Assembly (NCBI GenBank): GCA_963693305.1
Contig: OY855908.1
Coordinates: 22,245,493 to 22,309,492, forward strand
Source: Meandrina meandrites
Taxonomy: Eukaryota > Cnidaria > Anthozoa > Scleractinia > Meandrinidae
Length of the DNA stretch: 64,000 nucleotides
Reading direction: 5' to 3'
Within the stretch, counting starts at the first letter, position 1; each line of letters begins with the position of its first letter. The notes below the pieces were generated by a model. That model saw only the letters and a program-made list of their open reading frames with translations, was not told the DNA's origin and ran no database searches. Made by a program: the position numbers and the translations under genes. Below, in pieces: positions 23,742 through 35,684 of this stretch.

Positions 23742-25707
23742 TCAAAATAGCGCAAAATTTTTTATCCCGCACCCTGCATTGTAAAATCGCATAGTATTTG
23801 TCTCGAGGAAACCTTGCTTATGGGTTTCTCCGCAAAAGAGTCGCATCTCAGATGATTTAGCTTCTCCTTTGTCTTGTGCTTCTTTCTTCCACTTTGTTCG
23901 TCGATTTTGAAACCAAGTTTTCACTTGCATTTCCGTTAGATTCAGATCTGAAGCAAGCTCAGCTCGTCTGCTTTCTGTGACATATCGACATTTTGCAAAC
24001 TCCTTCTCCATCGTTTGGATTTGGTGAGCTGAAAACAAGGGACGTAATTTCTTTTTCTTCATTGGACGCCTTCGTTTCTTCTGAAGATTCATACCTAAAG
24101 GTTGGAAAAGAAAGTTTTATTAAAGAACATTGCTAATGTAATTTATAAAGGTGAACACTTTACGAGCTGCGCAGGAAATCAGCTAAAGAGGTGTCACTTT
24201 TGACAAGCCAAGGGAGCTATGCAGGGCATATCATAAAGGCATCATACATAAAGCTACTTGGCACTTAAAGCTTTACGGTACAAAACGTTAACTTTCAAAC
24301 GATTGCTTTTTATGTTTTTGCTAGACAACATTTCTTGTTTGAAACTGCATGCATCGAAATGGCCGAAAGAGTCGAAGGAAGTTACCATTGACTGTGTTTG
24401 AAGAACTAATTTGGAGAAGACTAATTTGAAGAAGTGATTATAACGAGTTGCTAACAATCTCGAAGCTGTCTCACTTGTTACTTGAATCAAATTAGGTGTT
24501 AAGTCCTCATAAATTAAAGAAGAGACATTCGACAGAGAAAAAGCATTGTACGCCAGGTCTAGGGTACGCAATTAGCCACGATGTTATAACAAATGGCGCT
24601 CAACTTTGCAGTACATCAAGGGCAATATTTACCATACTTCGCCTATCGAGACTTGGACGTAAACACATCTACACATCAATGATATCTATTATATTCTGTT
24701 AAGTCTAGTAATGTTCGTTCAAAACGCGTTTAACTTCGGTTAGGGTATAGGAATAAAAACTTAAATAACACGGAGTTATTCGGAATCAGCTGTGACAAAA
24801 ACATTGGACACATTTAAGATAAGAATTTAACATCCTCACGCAATTTTATGGAACAAATTCCATCAAGACTCAATCAAAATAACACTTTACTGTAGAACGG
24901 TTTAAACTAGTAGCAGGGAAACGTTTGGATGATATAATGTCAAAAGAATCTTGTACTTGCAATTCTTGTCTGTTCTAAAAAAATGATAAACACGCCTTCT
25001 TGTTATAAAGATTCGAAGGCTTTTATCCCCGCATAACTGAACTTATCATCAACAAATGATTAAAATGGTCCTAAGAAGAGGTTCATACACTTCTTATCGA
25101 TACCGTTTCACCCATAAATAAACTCAAAGAAAAAAACTAAAGCAAAAAAGTCGTTTTATAAATAAAACTATTATCGCGTTTCTATATCTCTTGATATAAT
25201 ATCCTAGCCTGATCACGAAGGACTTGTCCTAAAATCGTCCTCGACCGCATCAATGATACGGTGGATTGTATCTGGCCGCGATTTTCACTGAATAGTTAAC
25301 GTAGTGATATACTTTACTTAATGCAGAAAGTTAAATTATCCAATTGCTGTTAACATGTTCGCTCCGTTTGTTAACTTACCAAAGGAACCTATGTGGTTTG
25401 GGAAAATAAATGGAGTTATCTGAACAACTGGCTGGGGAGATGGAAGTGAGCAGATTCCAGGCAAACAAGATGACAAATTTGGACGGTGATACCCTGGAGG
25501 AAACACTGCACGAGGAGCAACAAGCAAAGATGGCGCTGTGCATGGCGCGTCAAGTGCGTCCATTAGTGCGGCATCTCTAGAAACCCATTTCTGCTTCTCC
25601 ACTGTTTCATCTGATAGATTTAAAATATTCTTGATGGAAAACGAATTTCTACTCGGTGAAAATGAAGAGATGCTGGGTGGGAAAGATGCAATTCCTCTTG
25701 TCGCCAT
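23742..25707 (-). CDS. NK-like (ANTP-class) homeobox transcription factor, copy 1
   Basis: Two exons, 25380-25707 and 23742-24094, joined in phase 1, give 226 residues. Exon 1 carries an eh1-type Groucho-binding motif (FSIKNIL, residues 23-29) in a Ser/Pro-rich N-terminus, suggesting a repressor. Exon 2 starts 13 residues before the homeodomain (residues 123-182): helix 3 has QVKTWFQNRRTKWKK with Trp48, Phe49, Asn51 and Arg53 intact. Thr at position 47 is usual for Tlx/Barhl-like NK-linked families, but the N-terminal arm (KKKLRPLF) and helix 1 are unusual, so no orthologue is named. The donor is GTAAGT and the acceptor CCTTTAG. It is the intact neighbour of the decayed exon at 21254 and paralogue of the gene at 35685-37703. 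It acts in the nucleus. Confidence 0.88.
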
Positions 25708-25901
25708 AATGGGTTTTGATCAGGGACATGTGCTACCCTTCTGGGCGTGTAACATGGCGGCTTTTTGAAGAAAGGCTCTGGAATTTATTATAATTAATCC
25801 TGTCAGTCATTAGCAGACAGGATGTCGCACGTTATCAATAACAATATTTACTACACAGTTTTAAGGGATTTACAGTATGCTTTCACAAAAACGAATGTAG
25901 T

Positions 25902-26125
25902 TTAGAGCAGTTGCCAGAGATCGTCAAAGGTAGCATCAAAATCTGGGACAGGTTTCTGACCTATGATTTTTTTTAAGTTTTGCGACGATGGGATTAAATT
26001 TCCGTTTCCTGTTGCGGAGTGGCAGCGAACGGAACTCTGCCAATAGCCCACGTTTGATATGTCAAAATTCTGACATGACTTCGAGGCTTTCCGAGCAAAA
26101 ATGCAAGATTTCGAACATTCATTTT
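25902..26125 (-). CDS. possible terminal exon of an unidentified gene
   Basis: A clean minus-strand frame runs from about 26125 to a stop at 25902-25904, ending GQKPVPDFDATFDDLWQLL, after an acceptor-like AATTAACAG. It sits 0.2 kb upstream of the first homeobox gene on the same strand. Part of it (26041-26090) is repeated inverted at 26190-26239. No upstream exon was found. It could be a real last exon or a random frame. Confidence 0.3.
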
Positions 26126-26239
26126 TTCTGTTAATTTCCACAAGAGACTTGATATAAAGAAAACAAAACTAAATGTAGACGTTGGGAAGAAAGCCTCGAT
26201 GCCATGTTTGGATTTTGATATATCGAACGTGGGCTATTG
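26041..26239. repeat. inverted repeat, two 50-bp arms
   Basis: The minus strand of 26041-26090 and the plus strand of 26190-26239 match at 43 of 50 positions, both beginning AAAGCCTCGA and ending AACGTGGGCTATTG. The 99-bp spacer is unrelated. Both arms read as ...FDISNVGY... in the corresponding frames. Confidence 0.85.
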
Positions 26240-26697
26240 CACTCGCCATTGAGAACTGGCAGTTGACACATTGTATAGATGTTTAATGGAAGCAAACTTT
26301 GTGAAAGTGGATCAATAAAATCGACTGCTTGTTTAAAAACAATTGTTAATTTACAGATTTTCATTAAGTTTCTTCACAAAACGTGAACAGACAAAAGAAG
26401 CGATCCGAGTGGCCTTTAAATCTTGATTAAAAACTGCCGAATCGGATTGTAAATTCTAAACTGAACTTTACAATTACTAAAATTAGCTATGATTCTAAAA
26501 ACCAAATTAAAAGGTCCTTCTTCCAGATAGTTAAGAAACATCCCTCAAAAACAGAAAGATCCCAGTGCCGTGTACTGTATTCATAACTTTTAGAAGTTGC
26601 TAAATTCTTATATCATGGTGTATGTCGTATAATTGTATTTTTTAAGAACATTTCTTTTGTTTTTGTAGTAAATATCCACAACAGTAGCTGTATGCAG

Positions 26698-26776
26698 GAT
26701 GCTAAGTCCTGGACTCTCTTGCTGTCACTGGGCATTCCTCGGTCTCATTTTACCACATTATGAAATGATAACGAAA
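26698..26776 (+). CDS. weak candidate signal-peptide exon
   Basis: The plus strand reads MLSPGLSCCHWAFLGLILPHYEMITK and then donor GTGAGT in phase 1, downstream of a pyrimidine-rich acceptor-like TTTTGTTTTTGTAG at about 26655-26668. Architecture resembles the other signal exons, but the hydrophobic core is short, an out-of-frame ATG precedes it, and no partner exon was found. Confidence 0.25.
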
Positions 26777-26779
26777 GGT

Positions 26780-29060
26780 GAGTCAAGGGCACAGTTAAAA
26801 CGATGAATGTAAGAATTTTCACGTTGATCTTTCGCCGCAATGTGGTCACGCGATCTACCATAAAAAGGAGACAATTATTCGTTGTCAATTGGCATCACTT
26901 TATGTTACGAACCACTGTATATAAGTGTTGTCTGAATACTTAAAGCACGAAATTTAATCCTGTTCTTGGTTATGTTGAAACCAAGGAATTAAGATAAAGG
27001 ATTTTATGTAACAAAAAATAAAGCGGTCGGGAAGCTTTCTATTTTCAAGGTGCAGTTCTATATTCTACAATCTTATTGAAAACTTACAAACCGACACAAG
27101 CGGCAGTTTTGACACTTCTCCCAATACTCCATATAAAGGCTGACCAAAGTGATCCTCGTTCTCACCTCGTGTTCAGTGCTGTTCCAGAGTGGTGCCATAT
27201 CATCTGAGGAGCTATGAACTTTGTCCGACAGATGTCTTCATTCCATATGGAAGAAAACATGCATAGAAAATAACAGTAGAATAGTAAAGTTCTTCTTTTC
27301 CAGGCTTCATTAGCAAGACATGAGGGCCTCTATTAATAACAGCTTTAATTGTAAAGCTGATGGAACAACTCTATTAAAATCCAAGGTGGAGTAGAAATCC
27401 TCCTAGTTGCCTCATGCTACTGAAGCTCCGGCCTGATGGGCCACTTTATTACTATTGGGGCAAAATATTAAGCAAAATGTATTTGTATGCACATACAGAT
27501 TCGTAGCTATCAGAGACTAGGACTGTAAATTTTGCTTATTCTGACAGGTATTAAGAGAAACTTCATCTCACATAACAGGATTACAATAAGGTAGTGAAGC
27601 TAGTGGACTGTGAATGGAAATGAAGCAAGCTGGCGAAGCACCGCCGTAATGTCTGCGACATTATTTCACCTTGCGGCCTTTTCAACGGCTCTATATTTTT
27701 AGATGTGTCTTAGAAACGATTGCGTCTAAACGAGAATACAAAATTTCTGTAGATATTGATTTTGGAAACCATGCAAATTTATACTGGTGCGAGCTATCTA
27801 CTTTGTTGTTTAAAGCCGAATTAGAGTATTTTATTTATAGGCCTATAGAAATAAAAGGACTGTATTGAGATGTAAAGTATAGCTTTGTCAATTGAAACCA
27901 TACGAAGTAAATGTCACCGTTTTCGCGTTGTTTTCAGACGAAGTGGTACTATTTATTCGTTTACTTATGTGATTGTTTGTCCAAATTTAAATTGCTTTAC
28001 AAAGCGTTTGATAAATTACACGCTCAATGTTCTTTCTCGTATTGTATCACCATGGTTATAATCTATTTGAAGGTTACAAACCTCAAATACTGCACAAACG
28101 ATACTTTCCAGGTACTTTTGAGATTTTCATGAGGATGTTACTATTGTCTTGACATTGTATTTATAAACTCTAAGCTTATTAAAGGTAACGTAGGTAAACT
28201 AAATAATTCAAATGTGAATATTCGACACCACTAACCTTGATTTTTTGTTTTATCTTTCTTTGATCTTATTCGATGCTTTAATATCTGGCGCCATATCAAC
28301 AGGTCAGATTCACTTAATCCCGCCCGTCTCCATTGTAATTGTGTGTCTGTGTTTCAATGGCTTGGCCAAAAATTAGCTTCCTCCTTATTTCCATTTTATG
28401 AAAAAAACTAGTAGTAATGTCAGTTTCTCTTAAACCTGTTCTCAAAGTCGAATTATTTAGATGACTCGATTGTCTGGCGTGAGAAGAGCCATTCGTGCTC
28501 TCGTAGGGTACAAAGTGGCCTTTGGGCCATTTTAGAGTCGATTCGGTTAACGGATATAAATGGTGATGACAGTAATAGAGCAAGTTATTGAATTAAGGCG
28601 AGACTAGACTCATCGATCATTTGTGACCCGGTTTTACACCCGGGACTCAATATCACTTTATTTATTTAGAAAAGCCTCACAGTTTTTTATATTTCAGTAA
28701 ATTATCACCGCAATCGTAACTGGCGATTTGATGAGCGAAGAAGAAGATTCGGATTGAATATTTGTTTCATTTTGGAATTTGCATTGATAGGTGAATTCCA
28801 GCAAATTATTTTGTAATTAATGAAATGTGATCCGATTCAGTGAAATAGCACTGATCCAAGGAAATACAAAGGGTAAATACTGCTGTTCTATTTTTGAAGG
28901 CACAAGAACCGTAGAAGACATTGAAAGTTAGGAAATAACGACAGACTTAAGATGATCTATCTGAATGATATCAAACTGTTACTTATTAAAATACCGGCCA
29001 ATACTTTACTGTCTGTTTATAAGCTTATTTGAAAGCCTTGATAGATTTGATGTGTTATCC
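26780..29060. other. no gene recognised
   Basis: AT-rich sequence with several short open frames lacking splice or start context. Confidence 0.3.
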
Positions 29061-29066
29061 TCAGGG

Positions 29067-29305
29067 CAGTTTTCATTTGAGTGTCGTAAAACCACTATCA
29101 AAGTAATCAAAATGGCCAGTCACAAAGGACAACGACAATCCAGTGCGCGAAGAAATCGAAACTCTAAATAGGGGAAAATGTGTGTGAGCGAGTCACGATC
29201 GGCTTTAGTTTAACTTTTGACTGGTCGAAAACATAGCGTAAGATTTTTAAACTAATCACAAAGCAATTCCAGGTTTTCTTCGATACTAAATAGAAAATCA
29301 CTCTG
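29067..29305. mobile_element. MITE (GTCGTAAAACC family), degenerate copy
   Basis: Begins CAGTTTTCATTTGAGTGTCG and ends with the approximate inverse (CGATACTAAATAGAAAATCACTCTG). The interior includes GTCGTAAAACCACTATCAAA and CCAGTCACAAAGGAC. A second copy is at 50150-50405. I recall this as a common dispersed family in coral genomes; no search was run. Confidence 0.75.
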
Positions 29306-29989
29306 TTATGTTCAATGCATGTGCAATGGCGAAACAGTAAACATGTATTCCAAAAAGAATTTTATCAATTAAAAATTCCTTTGCTAGTGAGACCATCAAG
29401 ACGCAAAAAAAAACAATTTACAAAATCTCAGTCTTAGGAATATTCTTAACATATTATTAAAATTTCGCCAATTCCAGCTTCGAAATTCTTATAAAAAAGA
29501 TTGTGTATAATATTACTAGTATGCAGCACCGTAAAACGTCGTCTCACTGAAGAACGAGCTTGGTCGAGAAAGAAAAGTTGACTAAGCCTCCACTGGCCAA
29601 AACGGAGAACGATTCAAAGGTAGACACTAAAGTGCAGTAGCTAACAACTTTACCCTTGAATGGGTATATCTCATGCGTAGTTGCAAAAATACTTTATTGA
29701 TTTAAGATTAAAGTGAATATTAACAAAGAACCTTCCATTAATGTGCAAATTACAAAACTGCAATGTGATGGTTACAATAATGGTTTAGAGAAAAGAATCT
29801 TAATAAATGAGCTAAAATTAAAATAAGTAATATTCTGTAACTGAATAGTACAAACCCAAAGTGACCAAAATGAAGGTTAGTCTTGCTAAGGACATTGTGT
29901 CCTAATACAAAGGAGGTTGTTCAAATCTGTAACTATATAACAACTGTTATCGTTGCGTTTTTGGCATATTAATTAACTTGCTGTCTGAC

Positions 29990-30073
29990 TGACCGACCGA
30001 CCGACCGACCGACCGACAGAACGAAGGAACGAAGGAACGAAGGAACGAACGAACGAAGGAACGAAGGAACGAA
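29990..30073 (+). repeat. tetranucleotide microsatellite (CGAC)n then (GGAACGAA)n
   Basis: About seven copies of GACC/CGAC pass directly into copies of GAACGAAG. The two motifs differ by few steps, suggesting the second arose from the first by slippage. Confidence 0.95.
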
Positions 30074-31973
30074 TCAATCTATCAATTCATCCATGTATCA
30101 TCTAATCAATAAACAAATCAATACATTAAAATGCATTAATGGAGATATTTACCCCATGGAAATTCAACTCCAAAACAGTATGCAACAACAGCCAGCTGGA
30201 AAATATGGACTGGACTCTGGACTGGACTATGAACTTTTTTTTAATATAGTTAACAAAAAAATTAATAATTAAGTAAAAAATTATAACAAAGGATGGATAT
30301 CGTGAATTTTGAAATTTCACAAAAAGGTCACGAAATCTCTAAATTCTTGCAAAAACCTGAACGAATTCACCATATTTCGGTAAAACACACTTTGAAACTA
30401 TACCCGGTAATTTTAGGCAAATCATAGTATGTATAGTTTCATAGTATGCATAGTATGTAGCCCACTATTTCGTGAATGCTGCGAGGTTTTGAAGTGTACC
30501 CGCTATCATGTCGTGCTGATATGCAGATCACTCTATTGTAACACACAAGAAGTACATTTGGAACCGTTCTTCGACAGACGGTTTAACGATAAAGCGTAAA
30601 CGATATGTAGCCAAATACTGTATTTCACAATAGAAAACTTGAGGTCAATGATGTAAACTGTTTAATGTGCCGCAGTAAAATGAACTGTAAATGGGGCAGG
30701 GATTTAATATCTTGTTTATGCTATAAAGTTAAATGTGATGTGGATCATGGAATTTGAAGGTAATTAATCATGGTAGCGACTCACGCTGTCTTGTTTATTT
30801 ATTTTCCTTGGTCAGAGCAATCATTCTGCCGCCTTACTGATAATGCTGATAACCAGCTTGGTACATTTCTTTATGTGAAAATGACAAATGTTTTAATGCT
30901 GTGAATTTCGAAATGACACAGTTGAGAGGTTTTAGCAAACAGCATTCTTACCGACCATGAGCTAGCTGGGATAGGCGAACTATTTTTCACAAAATCAAAA
31001 TGATAAAAAAATACTAGTGAATTGAGTCGTTATAAGAAATGTAGAAACTGTCTTTGCAAAGAAGCAAATGAAATGAAGAAACGTGAAACTGCAATAAAAA
31101 ATAATTATAACTGCTGGTAAATTAAAAGTATGGTACAATCGATAATCGATTTGTTAATCAGAAATATGACGACAGATAAAACTGGACGACTCCAAGTCTT
31201 GTCAGCAATTCAAAAAATATTGATAATAATATTATAATTAGTAATTACTAACTGTAATTTCGAAAAAGAAATGATCAAGTAATCCAGACCCCAAAGAATG
31301 GATTCTCCCTAAGTACTAGTAAAAAAGTATGTTGGAAAATAAAAGTTTTCTGTAACTGTTAAATTGATCTGTTTGAGAAATGTGAGAGGCGAAAGAATCC
31401 GTATTAGCTGGCCTCTGATGAATTATTACCAGAAACCTTTGCTAATTCTGTTTAAGCACGTCAATGGTAACAATTACTACCGAAAAATGAGTGGGGGAAA
31501 TTTCTTGTGGTACTTTAAAGGACAAGGATTTGACTGTCATGCATTCAGAAAGTAACCAGTTCTCGTGTATTGTTTGATTAGAACTTTGCAGGGTTAAAGG
31601 CAAGCGCTATTGGCAAATGCAGAGGATTAAGCAACAATCGCACTTCACTTGTAATATTTCTGAACAAAAAACAATTGAATAACCTGTCTCATAATGAATG
31701 GCCGCAACTGGAGTTTCATCTTAAGAACAAAAATGTCAAACCTCTGAATGCTAATAGTTAAAATGACAAACAGCTTTTGTCATTCTTATTGAACCCTAAA
31801 TTACTCCTTTTTTCAGCCATGCATGTTGAACAGTCTTTTTTAAAGAAAAGTAAGCTACTGCATAAATTGCGTCCCTGGACTTGACTTTAATAAATATATG
31901 TAACTGAAAATAGTTCAGCACGTTGGATATGAGATGGTAGATGGTGCAAAGCGCCCAGTTGCTTATAACTATT

Positions 31974-32017
<44 letters not shown>

Positions 32018-35000
32018 ACCCAAAGAATTGCAATATTTGAGCTCCTGGCTGTTTTCACTGACGCGTACACCTACCATATATGTGGTCCATGGTGTATGAG
32101 CTCATATATCATGTCCTGTAAACCATTCAAAACTCAGGAATTGCAATATACCATGGCAATTTGTTTTAAATAATACTAGTTACACTACAAGTACAGTACA
32201 GTGATGCTGTTTGCAGGCTCAGTATTACATTAATATAAGAACCTACAACTTTCCAGGTCAGGCTGAATAGCAATCGAATTCGTCGGAAATTATACCAATG
32301 AAGTGGGTCCAAGTAAATTGTATACCCGTCCAATCTTTGTTTGGAGGCAATCCAGTGAATACTGGTTGAAGCAATTCGGATGTCCTTTTTTAGTTGTAAA
32401 AATGATTACAATGAAAGTATGATTACTTAGAGTATCAGGACAGATACTTTCAGTGAAAGTATGGCAGTGAGAAGAGAAAATATTTAATAAAAATATCCGC
32501 CGTCATGAAACATAGCTATTGGGTTTTTTCCTTGGCACACTCATAAAGTTTATTTCTCCAATACCACTTATCAAGGTATATGTAATAATTGTAAAAATTT
32601 AAAAGTTAGTTCAACTTAATTTATTGCTACATGCATTGCTACTTTTGCAGCATCTCATTGGTGTATTAACTTGTAGAGAAACCTTTTGAGCAGAGGGGAT
32701 ATTGTTTACGCGCCTTTTAAGTTTATCATGCATAGTTGCATCAGTGACAATCTAATATAAACAGCGCACAACCCATCTCAATTTAGTCAGACCTTGCTTA
32801 GGACAGAAGCACTGGAAGAAAGCCTAATGTCAAGATCCGGGAGCAAAGTGACGAAAGTAAAAAGAGTCACCCCTTAAGAAAAGTTATTCGAAAGACAGAC
32901 ATACCACCTTTAATACCTTTGTCATAAAGACAGTTAATTTTCTCCAGTAATTTCTTTGAGTTTCTTCTAGGTCAAACGAAAGCAGTCGAAATATATGGCA
33001 TAATTATTAACAAGCCAAGGTTCTTAAAAGGTTCAAATGATAAATTCCATACCAAAATCATGTAACTATTGAAATACAAATGCTCTTATTGCTAACTACA
33101 GCAAAATCCCGCGTATAAGAATCTAGCGGATTAAGAGCCTACCCATTTTCATAAGAACCAGTACAACCTGGAATTTGGGAAAGGTTCGTACAGTTGGTAG
33201 GCAAGTTACTGAGAATAAAGAAAGAAGGCTTGGCAATGATACAGTTCCAGATAAGTGTGTTTCAGGGTATTGTTAAATACAACATAACATTTTAAAAAGT
33301 GCTATCTACTGCTGTTTTGAAATACCACTATTTGGTAGTATTTAGTGAAATCTAGTCACTTTACACCACACTGATGTTATATATCTACATTTAAAATGTT
33401 TTGACCTCTACCACTATTTGAAAAAATAAGGACCTACTTAAGAACCTAAACAGGTTTATTTTGTCCTATGCATCAACTAAAGAAGCTTTTCTTGTTGACT
33501 GGATTGACGGTTTAATTATAGATGTTGCGAATATTAACGATTCTCCAATACAAAAGTGTTCCTTTCGGTTGCCAAATTGACCATAAGCGCTAAAGCTACA
33601 AAATCTGTAGTCAGTCATGACACAGAGTCTGCATGAATGAATACTGAGAATTAAGAGACAACGTTTCAGCAATCTATAAACCAGGTCATTACATAATTTC
33701 CGTTACAGCGTGCGAGGGTTAACAAGATTTGAGAAAAAAGAATAAGGGGTTAGCACCCACATCTTTCAGGCCACAGGTAAAACGATAACAAGACCAGAGG
33801 AAAACACAATTCAGTGGAGAACCAGTCCTGTCTTCTACGTGAATAATACAATGTAGTCGGAAATTAAATGGAACGAATACAAAACTGCGTCACTGGTTGA
33901 GGATAAGGAGCAGGGTTACAACAACCAAAATATGACCTTGGTGAAGGATGGGTTGCACGAGCAACAACGCAAGAACACATATTAAGTGTTTTGCGGAGCT
34001 ATCAGTGTTTGTTCTGTCCCTCCAGATTTGTTGTATCTTTCTAAGTTTAACAGTCTTCGATAAAAGGGCTTTATCAGAGCCCATGCTTGAAGAAGTCGCA
34101 CTAACCTCTAAATAATGAACACAATTATCGACTACAAAGGTGTGTAATGGGACATTCAAGTGACCAGCAGATCCTTTGTTATCATGTCTTCTGTCAATCA
34201 TTTCTTAACAATGAGCGGTTTTTGCCAAATATTCACATACATACGTTTAAGACAAAGAAGATGTAACATATTTAGGAAGAAGAATAAGATGTTCGCGAAT
34301 GCTTTGGAAGGCATTTTAAGACCACAGCATCAGTGTGCTAAACTCTCGTAAGCTGCCCCAGTCGGTCTGGCTTGCATCCAGTGAAACATCACGGCAGCTG
34401 GTTTTCATTTCCGTTTCCTTTGATCGAACTTGTCATGAGCTTGTACAGCTGGCTCTGAGCTGAAGCAAGCGATTACCTACCAAATGAATGCTAATAATTC
34501 AACATGTTTTGAACAGACACTCAAAAAATATTTTAAAAATAAAATTTTCAATGTAAATTGTATTTTTACCTTCCGGATCGGCTTATAATAAAAAACCCAA
34601 TGTATCAGCTCTCACAGCTTAGGTAGACCTGCTAACGCGTTGGCAGTGTGCTTAAATTGTGTTCTCTTTGCACAAAACAGATTAACTTTCCGCCAAACGG
34701 TGAAAAACAGAGATCCATTACAAACAGAGATCCATTCTAATACAAAATGAAAAGTCTCTACAACAAATATTTCGCATGCAAAATAATGACAATAAACGTT
34801 TTATCCCAATTTTGGGATTAAAGCTGTTAATAACTAACCAAAATCTACTCAATCAGTAAAATGAATGTATAAAGCTGAACTTTTCTTACGGAATTTACTT
34901 TGTTGCTTTTTGCAAGGTAACAGACTTTCCATGCGAGTCAATTGCTTCATTGAAACCACTTCTAATGGGACCACTATGAACAGTTTCCTTTGCCTCTTTG

Positions 35001-35684
35001 GTCAATTAGCTTGTTTCCGAATTCCATACAGTTCATCCAAACTTGGGACCCATATCTGAAGAGCTTTTAGAAAACCTTTTCATACATGTAAAGATCCACC
35101 AATTATATTTCATTCAAACCAGCTAAGCTATACGTGTTTGCAATTTTGTCATTATGTGCTGAGATGTTGCGAGCGGATTGTCGTAGGAAACTACGTAACA
35201 GAACCCCGTCACTGCCATACTTAATATAGTATACAAGAAATAAAAACTCACATCACGTTATAAAAAAAATATTTAATGGTAAGTGCCAGTAATATTTCTG
35301 CACAACAACATCCACGTGTAGAAACTACATGTAGACGACCCACTGATATGAAAAATTATTCAGATTGAATGTTTTGAATTAACTAGTAAACAAGAGGAGT
35401 GACATAGTGCAAGTGTATGGCACATTGCTGTGACCGTTCATTGATAATGTGATAGACGTAATTACATTGAGAGCGTGGAAAGAAGGCAAATTTCATAGGT
35501 GCGACGTTCACGTTCATTCATTATAACAGGATTGCTTGGATGGACTTATATTATATACATGGCGTTGTAAATAGTTTCTCAGCGAGGAAAGAGAAGAACA
35601 AAATATGTTCAACTGCTCAGTATTTTCTTTTTCTTTGAGATATTCGTATATATATGTATATCATCTTAAGGTTCTGTTGGACAA
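30074..35684. other. 5.6 kb without recognisable gene
   Basis: AT-rich DNA between the microsatellite and the second homeobox gene. Short frames (for example the minus-strand 103-codon frame at 33890-34201) lack splice or homology support. No repeat family was identified by eye; unannotated exons with weak signals are possible. Confidence 0.35.

Noticed and set aside
29990..30073. Possible CRISPR-like or satellite array
   Set aside because: Simple tetranucleotide microsatellite without spacers.
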